From the NCBI GenBank assembly GCA_009792885.1, contig WMCF01000015.1:10668698-10732697 (forward strand): 64,000 bases of DNA, in the 5' to 3' direction. Below the pieces are notes generated by a model. The model was not told the origin of the DNA and searched no databases. It worked only from the letters and a program-made list of their open reading frames with translations. Made by a program: the position numbers and the translations under genes. The DNA is from Eremophila alpestris peregrina (Eukaryota > Chordata > Aves > Passeriformes > Alaudidae). Each line of letters starts with the position of its first letter. Within the stretch, counting starts at the first letter, position 1. Of the stretch, positions 1 through 12,256 are shown piece after piece.

Positions 1-2479
1 GTTTCCAGTTAATGGCACTATTATATCTCAAGCCCACTAAAAGGGAGGGAAAAAAAGATTAGGTGGCTTATAGTTAAATCATGCTACACTGATCCTATAA
101 TGAGCTTGGTTCAGTGCTATGAAAGCAAAAAAACCATTTGGCTGCTGTGGAAATGGTGAACATTGGATTGAATGCCAGCCCTGGTTTTCATAAGCAACAC
201 TGCATGTCCTTGACAACAGAATCTGACCACAAAACTGACATAGAGGGATCACCTCAGAGGAGGTGCAGAGTAGACCTTTTTGCATGCAGAGCTCTTTGTT
301 TGCATCACAGAGGATCATCTCTGGGGAATTCCCCATATCCATTGACAATGCAGTTATTTTGGTTTTGCCAAATGGTTGGGGTTTTTTCCATAACAATACT
401 CAGTATAAACTGTACCCAGAGCACATTAAATTAATATAAGTACCAGTTTGTACTGTCTTGTTGTCCCTTAATACATTTGGATAGCCCTGCAAGGGTCACA
501 TGCAGTACATAGACTTGTGCAAAAAAAAAATTACTGGTAACAGAAAGAAAAAAGAAAATAATTAAATTGAAGTGTAATAGTTTGAAGATACCCTAACATT
601 TGTGACACAGAAGATATTTTAGTAGTTCTGGAGCTTCCACTTCTGCGATTAACATTCTAAGTTTCCTATACAGCCAATGGAAAATCGTGACATTGATTAC
701 ACCTAAGGAGACAGGACAGTGCAGTTATTGGGACTTAATGGGGCTCCCTACTGCTCCTGCCCTACCTATATGCCTGATTTTCTTCAATGAGTTGACTCAA
801 AGGGAATGTCACGAAGTCTTGTCCCACAGCATAGTCAGGGTGGGACTTTGTTACACAGCTTGACATGACAATTGGGAAGAACTCTTTGGTCACATCATTT
901 AGATACATCCTTTGAAACCTGGAAGGGACAACTCAGACGAAATAAGTAGGTCATCTTGTGCAGCAAGCTGAGTCCTTCAACAGGTAAATCAGATGTCTCT
1001 AGGTGACTGCCTCTGTTCTTCTACTCTGTGAGTAGAACAGGTTGGGTATGAATAGGAACAATATATAATATATCAGGAACAAACAAATGGGCACATCTGT
1101 CTGTGCAGTCATGTGAATATGTTATTCTGAGTATAGACTTTGTTTGAAAAGATGATAAAATCAGCATCCTCTGCATTTTACACATTAGCTTAGGTTACAG
1201 GCACAAGAACTGTAAGACCAGCTTCCTTGTGGAAGAGGATAGCCATAACCACAGACTCAAGGGGAGAGATGGCACTGTGCCTTCAAAACTGGGTTGCTGT
1301 GTAGCTAATGAAGCAAGGAAGGAGTCAAGAGGGAGGCGCAGGTGGCTCTGACCTTGATGGATTAGAGCTAATACCACCTTCTGGTTCTTAATATACAACT
1401 TATACTCAAGCTGTGACTTGTCACATGGTATTTACAGTTCAGAACTGCAATTTGTTATGTTCTGTTCTTCCTGAGAAAAGCCTTGGGTATGCAATTATAG
1501 TTCAGTTTCATAGTTGCTCCCTTTTTAGTGTTAGACTATTGAAAAAGTTTGCATTTAACATACAAAGGACAAATTCCTCTTCTTAACCATTTTTGGAGAA
1601 ATAACATTTCTTTTTTTAGCTGAACTGTTTCATGTTGCTGTAAAATTAGTTACACCACAATTTGAATAAATAGTCTCGACCAAGATTTCTTATTTTAGAA
1701 ACCAAAAATACTATCAGGTGACTTTATAAATCAACCGTCCAACAGAAGTGGCCTGTTAAACTACAAATATTACAAATAAACATACCCTAGAAGCTCTTTC
1801 ATTACTAAATATTATGAAACAACTAAAACATTTTAAACAAACTATCTTCCAGCAAAACTTATTTCCATGGATTCTTCAAAACCACTCCAAATGATCTGTA
1901 AAAAACTGCTTTTCAAAAGAATGTTCCTGGAACTTTCCACATCAGGTCAAAAGAGAAGCTTTCTTGATGAACAAAGAAGGGCACACAAAAAGGGACAAGA
2001 AGAAGGAGGTTTCTCTTCATAGTGTTATGTATTTTAGAAGACTCTGTGCTATATGCTACTAATTTCTGAGATCCTGTTGAAATAATGTCATTGCCTGGCC
2101 ATTGAGCCTTCATTGCTGATGAAAATTTGTTTTCTAACTATATAGTTTGAAAGGCAGCGTTTAACCAATGCTTTACCATAACTGACACTGAAAAGGTCTC
2201 AAGTATTTCACACCAAATATTTTTAAATATTCAGTTCTACTATTTTGTAAAACAAATGACAGAAACTTCTTCAACTAACCAGAGGTTTCCAAACTGCATT
2301 TTAGCCACTTCAATTAGGCCTGTGAGGATATATTCAATAGTGTTGATTTATGGGCCAACACTATTATTCTTAACTTATTCTTAAAGCTCCACATGTCTTT
2401 ATATAAGATTGCATGGGAGTCTTGTTTCAGTCAGGCAAAATGCTCCCTTCACTAAAACAAAATAACTATAAATAAATAC
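1..2479. other. Unique A+T-rich non-coding stretch
   Basis: No coding region, RNA gene or interspersed repeat is recognisable. Open frames are short (at most about 105 codons), overlap on both strands and show no recognisable domain. The one notable element is the left arm of a 29-bp inverted repeat at 1259-1287, listed separately. Confidence 0.6.
1259..1287 (+). repeat. Left arm of perfect 29-bp inverted repeat
   Basis: This segment (core GAGATGGCACTGTGCC) is the exact reverse complement of 3587-3615, about 2.3 kb away. The sequences outside the two arms do not align by eye, so this is not simply the edge of one long inverted duplication. The solo LTR at 2486-3359 lies between the arms. Origin unknown. 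Confidence 0.75.
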
Positions 2480-2689
2480 GATGCTTGTGGTGAACCAGAG
2501 TATTTCTCTGGTTCTCCTGGATGTGCAGGAGTCTGGACGGGGGGGATGATCCTCCCTGGCCTGTGCCTGAAACAGTGGAGGTTTTGGGTCTCAGCCCATG
2601 GAAAAAGCACTGTCAGGGTTGTCTGAGGATTTGGAGGTCACAAGGGTTTGATTTGTGTGATTTTGTTATGTCACTGGGTGTGTAGAAAT

Positions 2690-2923
2690 AGTTTTATATT
2701 TTATTACATAGACATGAATAGAATTAAGATGGTGGCAGATCAATTTGATAAGAGTCACATTTTCCTGTCTTTCTCTTCCTCTTCCTCTTTGCAAAGGGTG
2801 TTGGGTTCTTAGGATTGGTAAAGGTAAAATTTCACTGCATGACATGGGTTTTAGTTATTGGTGTTTAGAGAAAAACAATGTTACGTAGGTTTAGATTATA
2901 AAAGTTCAGGTGCTGTCGTGGGC
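2690..2923 (+). repeat. First copy of 234-bp perfect duplication beside assembly gap
   Basis: This block recurs without a visible mismatch at 2935-3168, directly after the 10-N gap. The related LTR H has the unit once. The second copy runs into a G-rich run (GGGCGGGGG), a plausible place for reads to stop, so the repeat is most simply a failed merge of contig ends. Confidence 0.85.
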
Positions 2924-2924
2924 C

Positions 2925-2934
2925 NNNNNNNNNN
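2925..2934. other. Assembly gap (10 N)
   Basis: Ten undetermined bases lie between two identical 234-bp blocks inside LTR A. The fixed round length suggests a gap of unknown size. Confidence 0.98.
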
Positions 2935-3168
2935 AGTTTTATATTTTATTACATAGACATGAATAGAATTAAGATGGTGGCAGATCAATTTGATAAGAGT
3001 CACATTTTCCTGTCTTTCTCTTCCTCTTCCTCTTTGCAAAGGGTGTTGGGTTCTTAGGATTGGTAAAGGTAAAATTTCACTGCATGACATGGGTTTTAGT
3101 TATTGGTGTTTAGAGAAAAACAATGTTACGTAGGTTTAGATTATAAAAGTTCAGGTGCTGTCGTGGGC
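2935..3168 (+). repeat. Second copy of 234-bp perfect duplication
   Basis: Identical to 2690-2923 as read by eye. This copy continues into the rest of the LTR (R and U5), so it is probably the correctly placed one. It carries the TATA-like box. Confidence 0.85.
3142..3149 (+). promoter_or_regulatory. LTR A TATA-like box
   Basis: TATAAAAG within the LTR; the same motif is at the matching place in LTR H (50351-50358). It would be the retroviral core promoter. Present activity cannot be judged from sequence. Confidence 0.5.
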
Positions 3169-3365
3169 GGGGGAGAATCCATCTTTCCAGCTGCCTGTGA
3201 ACATCACGCTGGACAAGAAAGAACTTAGAGATAAGATTTGTAAAATAAACATCTGCAGTCCGCAACCCAGACGTTCTCCGACTCCTTCTTTCAAGCATGG
3301 GCCGGTGAGGAGAAAGATTTACATTGTTGGGGTTAATCTCAGAGGAGATAACTCCGACAGATGCT

Positions 3366-5822
3366 ATTCACATGCACGCTGTATATAAACATTTTTTACA
3401 CTTTTAATACAGGTTGCAAGCAACTTAGGTATAAGAGGTTGTGTAGCATGATAAGTTTTCTGTTGTGATATCTGTCCATGCATGGGAGAATACTCCCTGC
3501 ATTTCATTTAAATACCTTTTTGCTGGAAATTCTATAGTTAAGGGCATGCAATCAGGACACAGACAACACACATCTAATACTATCACTTTGAAGGCACAGT
3601 GCCATCTCTCCCCTTCAGTGATATACATTGAAGCCATGTGTATTGCTTGGCTTCTCGCTCTTCTGCTCTCAAGGGGCTGGGTCCTGGGCCACAGCACCTA
3701 CCCCTTTCCCAGACATTGTCAGGCACAGTTCAAGGACAGCTGAAGACAAGGACTACTCCATTTTCGTTTGGTTTAGGTGTAGCCATCTCGCTTTTATGTA
3801 ACCTTTGCTGTATGGTTATGACAATGTGCCATGCCATTTAAATGCATTTGGCCTCAGAACTAGAGGCAGAGGCCCTGCACCCATTTATTTACTAGTACAG
3901 GCATAGCATTCCTCTCTCCCCTCAGTCTCCCAGCAAGTACAGGAATCAGAATTTGCTCATCTGTTGCAGATTGCATTGTTGTCAAAGAAGTCTTGCCTGG
4001 TCTGTTTCTGTACCACATCTTCCATGGATGAGTGGGTTTCAATCACTGTTAGGCAGAAATTGTATCTCTGAACACAGCTGTGTTATGTGCAGCCACCTGA
4101 CAACAAGTTTCAGCAACATTAAAGTATTACTAGCCCAGGATCCACAGAAAATGTCTGTCTCTTGCTGCTGAGATGAAGTAATTGGCCCATCAGGGGTTGT
4201 CTGCCTTCAGGAAGATTCAGCTGATACAGCTTGATTGTTTCCATTCTCCCCTCTGCCTGCCTATTTACTCCTAGCACTTTATCCAAATTCTCCTTCTTTC
4301 TCATCTCTGTTTCCATCCCAGCATCTGATCCTGAAGTTGTTTCTACTTCAGAGTTGTTTCAAGCAAGTTCTCTCCAAAAGAAATGGAAGAGTTAGATTTC
4401 TCTCATCTCTGCACTAGGAAGAATAGAGGCTGAAGGACCACTTCTGGACATTTCAATATTTCCAAATGTGTGTTTTGAGCCTAGAAGAAGACTTCAAAAG
4501 GGAACCAAAAAGTTTTCCTTTTTATGCATAACAGTTTTTTCATCCCCAAAATAATTTTTTTAAAAGGCATGATTTTATATTAATTATGAACTCTTATTTT
4601 TTTAAAGAATATTTCAACTGGTATTAGCACTTGGAAGCTCCCCAAGGCTTATTGGATTATTTATTTACAAAACTTAGACTAGTTTGTATCTACAAGGAGA
4701 AATACATTAAAGCAGAAATCAGCATTAAGTCTTTTTAACAGCTGCCTGTAGAACAAATATATGAGGTGCAAAGAATGAGTTATTTAAAAGTACCTGCAAA
4801 CCATTAGTATATTTCTTAATGAATCAAGTTCAGAATTTTTCAGATTTCATTATTTGCAAGTGTTAATCTTAGCCATCCATCTGATTTTCATATACAAGAC
4901 ATTGTGGAAAAAAAACCTGCCAGAATTCTTACATACAAACATATAAATTTTAGTATTGACAATTCTTTTGCTCTCTTGGAGGGAAGTTCCAAACTTGGTA
5001 AAAAATATAGTGAGAATCTACTGTGCTTTCATTTCTATAACAGGCACTAATTTCATACTCACATGGGCTGCATTCTCACTCTGTTGTGGCAGCTTTGCAC
5101 ATGCATGAAGAAGATGTGGACAGTTCTCACAAATTCAGGAAGAAGTGTAAATCTTAAGAGAAGCTCTGGCAGACAGCACTGGATGACCTGGTAGATGTAT
5201 GTGTTGATGGCTTTCCTTATATTTGAACTACATCCAGCCATCACAGGGCTGGAAACAACAGTGTATCTCTGAACAGACTTTAAAAGTGTGCTCCATGTTA
5301 TGGGGACTTTATGATCATCTAGATCTTGTAGGCAGCACTAACAGCTCTTGAATTACCAGAAAATCCGTTTAAAACTTGTGAGAAAGAATAATTGAGCTTC
5401 ATATCAATATTCTGATCATCCAGACAACTGGGATAGTTAGCTTGAAAGGATGGTACAGGTATCATACTCAATGAATGTTAGTACTGTTTGTTGTGAACAC
5501 AGTATAATTTTGCCATGGAAACAGAGGATGAAGTTCCAAAATGTTTAGCCATCATGTAACACTGATGTTCACAATTACTGCATAAATCAGCCAGAGTCTT
5601 CAGTGAGGTTTTGAAACACAATAGAATAAATCAGAGTAAATCACAGACCTCTTTTAATGAGGATGGCTAAGAATAAAAGTCCTGAAATAGCCTAGAGGAA
5701 AATAGATACAGTAGAACTGCTTCTAAAAGGCTTTTTGCTGTAATATGTTATAGGATTCATGGCCCATGTCTTATACCCAAGATTGCTCCATGCCTGTGGG
5801 CAATACTGGGACACACAGTATT
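3366..5822. other. Unique non-coding stretch
   Basis: No repeat or gene was recognised apart from the right arm of the 29-bp inverted repeat. The sequence at 3860-4400 is somewhat less A+T-rich than its surroundings but has no recognisable coding content. Confidence 0.5.
3587..3615 (-). repeat. Right arm of perfect 29-bp inverted repeat
   Basis: Exact reverse complement of 1259-1287, 228 bp beyond the right end of LTR A. Confidence 0.75.
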
Positions 5823-5827
5823 GCAGG

Positions 5828-6798
5828 TGTAGTGGCTTGACACTGGCTGGATGCCATGTGCCCACCAAAGCCCCTCTATCACAACTCTGCCACTCCCCTC
5901 CACAAGTGGTCAGGGGATAGAAAACATAATGAAAGGATCATGAGTCAAGGACAGGGAGAGATCATAAACCAATTACCATCAAAACAGATTCAACTTGGGG
6001 ATATTAATGGAACTTATTACTAGTCAAAATCACAGAAGGATAATGAGAAGTAAAGCGAATATTAAAAACACCTTCCCCCCACCCCTCACTCCTTCCTGGT
6101 CTCTACCTCCTCCCTCCTCTTGGGCAATGAGATTTGTGGTCGTTTCACTACACCTTGGTTTTGCCACTGCTCAATGAGAGAAGTCCTTCCCCTGATTCAA
6201 CATGGGATCCCTCCCATGGGAGACAATTCTCAATGAACTTCTCCAGTGTGAGTCCTTCCCACAAGCTACAATCCTTCCCAAACTGCTCCAGCCTGGGTGC
6301 CTTTCCATGGGGTGCAATCCATCAAGAACAACCTTCTCCAGCATGAGTCCCCCACAAGGTCACAAGTCCTACCAGGAAACCTGTTCTGGCATGGACTCCT
6401 TTCCATGGATCTGCAGGTCCCTGCACCCTCATTGACCTCCACCAGGGGCAGGGCCTTCACTACAGGCTACAAAGTGAGCTCAGCGCCTGGAGCACCTCCT
6501 CCCCTGCTTCTCTACTGGCCTGGGTGTCTACAGAGTTGTTCCTTTCACATTTTCTCACTCCACTCTTCTCTGAGTGCAATTATCTCTGTGCAATAATTTT
6601 TTTTTTTTTCTTAAACATGTTATCACAGAGGCATCACTATTACCTCTGACCTGGCCTTGGCAAGTGGCGGGTTTATCTTGGACCTGGCTGCCATTGGCTC
6701 TGCCAGACATGGGAGAAGTTTCTGGCAGCTTCTCACAGAATCTATCTCTGTGGCATCCTGGCCCTCGCTACCAAAACCTATCCACACAAACCAGTACA
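5828..6798 (-). mobile_element. Solo LTR B (ERVL-like, 5-bp TSD)
   Basis: On the plus strand the element runs from TGTAGTGGCTTG to AAACCAGTACA and is flanked by a perfect 5-bp duplication GCAGG (5823-5827 and 6799-6803). Its reverse complement aligns with LTR C: the LTR start is near 6798, the GAGAAGCTGCCAGAA-type block is at 6711-6750, and the closing block with TGCCCACCAAAGCC is near 5842-5870. The orientation is therefore minus. A 5-bp duplication and the overall sequence fit the common avian ERVL-type LTRs, the latter from memory. The open frames inside (for example 6297-6596) are low-complexity, CTCC-rich LTR sequence and not genes. Confidence 0.85.
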
Positions 6799-6803
6799 GC
6801 AGG

Positions 6804-8142
6804 GTAGGCATGAAGGGAGCAGGTGAGTGTACTCACCCTCACTGGGCTGGCCTACAAGAGTGGCTGAACACGGCTGCACAGCCATCAGAAATGACCTTTT
6901 TCTTTTTTAGTAGACCTTTTTTAAATGACCTTTTTCTTTTTTAGTCTTCATTGCCATCTCTGTTTTGCATTTTTAGGAGAGTTGCTATTGATTTCAATTA
7001 AATAGATTTCTGATACATGAATGCAAGTCACAGAACTCCATTTTAGCAACATATAGTAAGAAAACAACAAGGAAATGGTGTGGAATAAGCAAAAACATTA
7101 TGCCAAATTTTGACCAAGTTAAAATCACGCAAGTGCATAGGCAGTGATTCTTTGTGAATTTCTGATCAGTCGTCTCCAAGAGCACATGAGAAAGAAAAAT
7201 ACTGGCCCATTGAACTAGAAGAATCTTCCATTCAGCAGCATTATACTCTATAGGAAAAGAAACAGGTAAATTATGGCTAAATAACAGTCTTCCTTGTGGG
7301 AGCATAAAACACTAGTCAGAAGAATATGTTATTATCACATACCTTGGCTATATAAAAAAGCCTTCTGCTTGATAAAATTCAATATACATTCAAACACTAA
7401 ATTTCTAAATTCTTCAGAATGTGGTTCCACAGTCATCGTGATGAAAATACAAGCAATACTCCTCGAAAAAAAAAAAGAGTTTTTATATTCAGGATGGTAC
7501 AGATGAATACAACTGAAAAGACTGCTAAGACATTTGGTGGAAGGGATCTGAGGTCATCTCAAAGAGACACTGTCAGGGCTGAACTAAATATGGACTGGGT
7601 TCCTTACAACACACCACTCTCTCCTGATCCTATCTAGTAACAAGCTATTTCTTATGCTTCGCTTTTATTGTTTTATTTTGTTAATAAGCCCTCTCAAATT
7701 TCCAGGTAATGAAAACAGCAAAATCTATATTTAACTGGGTTCTTCTTCTTTGCATATTTCAAAATTCACTAAATAAAATCATGCTTACATTATATTAAAA
7801 TTTTGCTAATATAAAATGCTTTTTGAAAGCTTCAACTATTTTTCCTAGAAGCCAGATGATCATTCAAAAAATATTTTCTTCTGAAAAAATAACTGATATG
7901 TCACAAGCTCTCTGAAATTTTCTTTTTCTGACTTCTCTTGTAATTAGAGGTATTTGCATGAAGAAAAAAGAAAAAGTAAAAAAGGAGCTTTGTTTCTGTG
8001 AGTTTATGTGGTTTTTCCTCACTTTAAACCATTGTCTTCTATGTATAACAGCAGAATCCTGTCTACTGAAATGAGGATTTATATCATAAATGGTAGGTTG
8101 CTCAATTTTATGAAAGAGTAACCTTTAAGCGTAGATAAACTC
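6804..8142. other. Spacer between the inverted LTRs B and C
   Basis: About 1.3 kb of unique A+T-rich DNA. It contains one small tandem duplication (6889-6945) and nothing else recognisable. Confidence 0.5.
6889..6945 (+). repeat. 23-bp direct tandem duplication
   Basis: AAATGACC followed by a T-rich tract and AGT occurs at 6889-6911 and again at 6923-6945, a period of 34 bp. It is probably a replication-slippage product beside the LTR. Confidence 0.8.
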
Positions 8143-8955
8143 TGAAAAGTGGCAGACAAGGCAGGGAGGGAGGTGCTGCAGGTGTGGCTTCTCTGAGAAG
8201 CTTTCAGAAGAATTTCAGATGTCCAACAGAGTCAATGCCAGCCGGTCCCAAGATAGACCAAGCCCATCAGCCACAGCAGCAGCACCACTGGGATAAGAGA
8301 GTTAATAAAGGGTAATCCTAAGCAAGAGCAAGCACCCGCCAGAGAAAGGATGAGAATATGTGATGGAAACAGCCCTGCAGACACACAGTTCACTGGAGAA
8401 GGACGGGCAGGAGGTGCTCCAGGCACCAGAGATTCCTCTGCAGTCCATGGTGCAGACCATGATGAGGTAGATGTGCCCCTGCAGCCCATGGAGGTCAACA
8501 GGGGAGCAAAGATCCTCCTGCAGCCTGTGGAGGAGACCCCACCAGAGCAGGTGCGCATTATGGAGAACCCACACTGGAGTGGGCTCCTGGCAGGACCTAT
8601 GGATCTGTGGAGAGAGGAGTCCAGGCTGGAAAAGATTTGCTGGCAGCACCTGAGACCCTGTGGGGGGACCATGCTGGAGCAGCCTGTTCCTGAGGGACTG
8701 CACCCCATGGTCCAGATCCCTTATCTGCACTGGGGCAGTTTGTGAAGAACTTTAGCCCATGGGAAGGATCCATACTGGAAAAGTATAAATTCCCCTAGAT
8801 TAGTCAGTCTTGCTTGTGAGATTAATTACCAAATAAACTCCCTTATTTCAATCCACAATCTTTGGTTGTATTTTCTCCTCCATTTTGTTGGTAGAGGGGG
8901 AGTGGTAGAATGGCTTGGTGGGCAGCTGATGGCCAGCCATGGTCAGCTCACCACA
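8143..8955 (+). mobile_element. Solo LTR C (ERVL-like, same family as LTR B)
   Basis: The 3' end is clear: a block with GTGGTAGAATGGCTTGGTGG leads to CTCACCACA at 8955. A TATA-like TATAAA near 8785 and a polyadenylation signal AATAAA at 8832-8837 show plus orientation. The 5' part (GGCTTCTCTGAGAAGC, AATGCCAGCCGG) is homologous to the reverse complement of LTR B. The 5' boundary is uncertain (TGAAAAGTGG at 8143 is the best guess) and no matching target-site duplication was found, so the 5' end may be truncated. Overlapping open frames of up to 158 codons on both strands are a by-product of the GC-rich LTR and are not genes. Confidence 0.8.
8832..8837 (+). promoter_or_regulatory. LTR C polyadenylation signal
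   Basis: AATAAA about 120 bp before the LTR 3' end, the expected place for the R-region signal. Confidence 0.5.
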
Positions 8956-8965
8956 GCTATTTTGG

Positions 8966-9365
8966 TGTAACAATATATTTGCATGAGTTAAGCTATTCTT
9001 TGTACCATCCAAATTCCCTGTGATGTTATCTGAAAACCTGCAGTTTTGTTACTCAAGCCTTAGGAATCCATCAAGCCTCTGAGAGAAAAACAGGACTAAA
9101 ATAAGACTAAGAGGCTTGGGAAACTGACCATGGAGAATGCAAACTTCAGATAACAGTGGGCTCGGCATGGGGATGGGTTCTGGCCAATTAAGTGCACTCA
9201 GGGGTGCGTGCCAGCCTCATGGACTGACTGAGGGTCCAATCAAATAATGTGTGTGTGTGTGTGTGCATGCTATGCAGAAATCTATAACTGTCGCTTATTG
9301 TAAACAATAAATGGCTTCTGCGAAATCATATTGGTTTGGTGTAGAGAGGTCCATTTTTTCCTGCA
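8966..9365 (+). mobile_element. Solo LTR D, 400 bp, 6-bp TSD
   Basis: The element runs TGTAACAATAT...TTTTCCTGCA and is flanked by a perfect 6-bp duplication TTTTGG (8960-8965 and 9366-9371). A polyadenylation signal AATAAA at 9306-9311 gives plus orientation. The short length and 6-bp duplication fit a class II or alpharetrovirus-like LTR. It is a different family from LTRs A and H as far as I can see. It starts 10 bp after the end of LTR C. A (GT)n run of about 17 bp at 9249-9265 lies within it. Confidence 0.85.
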
Positions 9366-9371
9366 TTTTGG

Positions 9372-12251
9372 TATCAACAGAAATTGTAAACTCAAAAATT
9401 ACAAACCTTACTATTAAAAATCCATTAGGTATTTTTCTTCTTTTAAAACGGTACATTAAATCTGAACAACGTAGTGTGTATTTTGGATACAGACTTATAG
9501 GCAGTAGTTTCTACTTCTTCAAGATAATTTTTTTAGCTAATATTTTTTATCATACATACCTTGTTGATAATAACCATCTCCTACAACAAAAAGGCAGACA
9601 AACATTTTTTTGCCATCTTTTCAAACCTGATTTATAATAAATCCTTGAAATTAGTTATGAAATATGTAGCTCAGACTATTTTCTTGCTTGTTATACTCAC
9701 TGTAGCAAAATATACTTTTTAAGCTTAACATGGTAGCTTGAGTTTCATAGAAGTTTAGATATTCCCTAGTTTAAAATGTTTCAAGAACAATATTGTGGAG
9801 GATAGCATAATTCTTATAAATTAAAAAGAATATAGTAATTCCACACTCTAAATAATTTGAAAATTTGCCCAGATAAAGGATGGGTGGCAGCAGAGGTATA
9901 TGAGGGAGAAGGAAGAGAGCCTTAAAATTTTCCTCCCTTTCTCTGCAGGTAGTTTTGCAAAAGTTTTGGTCACCATGTCTTTAAAAGAAGATGGCAACAT
10001 GTTCAACATCATGAGATGCTTAGACAAATCAGTAATGTTAAATGTTAAATGCTTCATCAGTCGTTGGCTATATTTAGAGAACTCAGGACCTTAGGATTTT
10101 GCTTGGGAAGTTATTGTGTGGAATTTGTGTTAGCATTTCTCTGAGTTATTAAAATCTACAGGATATGGTTAATATCTACGGATCTTCTCATCACCTCCTA
10201 TGAGACGTCTAGCACTTCAGTATCTCAACTAAAGTCTTGCAAAGTCTCAGAAGGCTAATAAATATTTTCCAATTCCTTGGATTTATTTGTTTACACTGTT
10301 TTTAATAGCTAGAGATCATAAAAGATAACCCTTCATTCTCCATACCATCATGACCTTTCTGAATGAGAACTGCCATAAAAGAAGATGCTGCAGCATTTCA
10401 AATATTAATGACAGTGTCTGGCTGACTGTTCTTTTAACAGCTTGCTGGTTTCCTAATGATCCCTCTTTCTGTTTTATTTCTTCAAACCCATTTATTCCCA
10501 GGCTGGTATTATTTGCCAAGGACGTACACTTTCTCTTTGTACAATATGCCTCCCTTCAAAAACTGAATGAAATTATAAGATTTATTAAAACTACTTCTTA
10601 CAATAAATATATTTATATGGGTATAAGGACTTGGTAACAGTCAGAGAAACAATTTCACAATGTTATTGTGAAACATTACTGTCCAAAATATTTGGATGTT
10701 CAACCACTTAAGTACAGGAAAATTGATCTTTATAGGAGAAATTAAAAATTTGCAATAGCTGTAGGCAATGGTGGGACACTTCAGGCTTACTAAACTGAAT
10801 CTATGGTTTGAAGACAATGTCTCTTTGACTTGGAAGATCAGCACAATACCTAGCAAAACCTGGACTATTTGAAGGAATTTGTTATCATGATAGAGAAGCA
10901 ATCAAGTAATTTATGGTAACTGTCTTTAAGGATAAAGGTACAGCCAGATTTACAGGAAGGAAGAACCTCTTTAGTTAGACTAGTTGACACAGCTAGAGAA
11001 AACAGATGCATAAGCTCTTCTTCAAATCCTGAAAATTTGTGTGCTCAAAAGCCTGTCAGACATCCAAACTACACCAGCTAGTTTATTAAAGCTTATTACC
11101 TTTGCCAAGACAAAAGGAAGCATTAGGTCAATGGCTGATAACATCTCAAGAGATGGTGTTATATACTAACAGAAGTCTTGCCTGCATTTTTTATTTTTTT
11201 TTCTGTTTATACTTATTTTTCAACCAGCTTCCTGAATTGCACCATATTTCTGCAACCATTTATGCCTCCATTCAACACAGAGTTGAATTTCAATGATGGC
11301 AAGGGCAGGGAAAATAAGTGGGTTTGCATTAGAAGTGCTACAATTGCCTTAATGAATGAATCTTCTTTCCAATTCTTTTCCTCTAATACCTCTATGAAGA
11401 GAAAATACCATTCTATGACTGCATTATTATTTTCTAATGCATATGAAAATGACTCCCTGATTTACTTCATATTTTCAAAAATTAATGAAAAATAAACCCT
11501 AAAAATATCAATATACATAGAGAGAAAATATTTTAAAATTAAAAAAAAAGAAAAGTGTTTAATGATTCCTCCATTAGGGAGGAGATAAAATTGTACTGGG
11601 TGAAAGAAATAGGTATGCAAATTACACATGCATAACTGGATACCATTTACTTTTAATGTCTGACCTCTAATTTTCAGAAGCAGTCCATTTAATTAAAGGG
11701 ATGTTATTGTTGTACTCCTCATTAGATCCACACTCTTAAAATAATGACTGTTCAGAACCTGATCTGTTAGACTGAGTTTCCCATTTGACTTCTTGCTTTC
11801 CAGAACTATTTGGTCTATTAGCTGTTCGCATCCATTTTAGCATACTGTCCTGAGGAAAGGTGAAGCTTTCTTACAGGCAAACAGGAAATAAAAGCAGCTA
11901 AATTCCTTTCTTTTTAAAATTGTTTTTCCTCATGAAACCCGTAAATAAATAGTACTAGCAATAGTAACAAGAGGATGTTTTAAAATATGAAATTAAGTCT
12001 TTATTTCAGAATGAAGTGGCGCATAGATCACATCACATTTATTTGGTCTCATCACACTTACTTGAGCTCAATGTGTCTTACATAAGATAATGAAACAGGG
12101 AGATCTTAGGACTGTAAAGCATTCATAATGAAAGCATTTCACTTCAACCAAGTTACTCATTATGTGACAAGCCATAGAGCCCAAAATAGTACTTCGGTGA
12201 TGTCTTTTTTTGTTGTTTTTTTTTTTCATTCTGTGTGATGAGCCAGATAGT
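9372..12251. other. Unique A+T-rich non-coding stretch
   Basis: No repeat, RNA gene or exon recognised. Open frames are at most about 108 codons and unremarkable. Confidence 0.5.
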
Positions 12252-12256
12252 ACAAG

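Larger units (their letters stand above)
2486..3359 (+). mobile_element. Solo LTR A (6-bp TSD, endogenous retrovirus)
   Basis: The element begins TGTGGTGAACC and ends ACTCCGACA (TGT...ACA). It is bounded by a perfect 6-bp target-site duplication GATGCT at 2480-2485 and 3360-3365. A TATA-like box (TATAAAAG, 3142-3149) lies about 100 bp before a polyadenylation signal (AATAAA, 3244-3249), which sets the plus orientation. It matches LTR H at 49957-50541 across the promoter and R region (for example ATTATAAAAGTTCAGGTG and GAACATCACGCTGGAC). A 6-bp duplication is typical of class II or alpharetrovirus-like elements. No gag, pol or env lies beside it, so it is solo. The apparent 874 bp is inflated by the gap and duplication inside; the true length is probably near 630 bp. 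Confidence 0.88.

Noticed and set aside
8232..8745. Open frames of 131-158 codons on both strands
   Set aside because: They are inside LTR C, mutually overlapping, and rich in repeats such as CTGCAGCC. No retroviral protein domain is visible.
9555..9575. 21-bp micro-exon (GTATGT donor, strong pyrimidine acceptor) on the minus strand
   Set aside because: Too short to judge and not connected in phase to anything.
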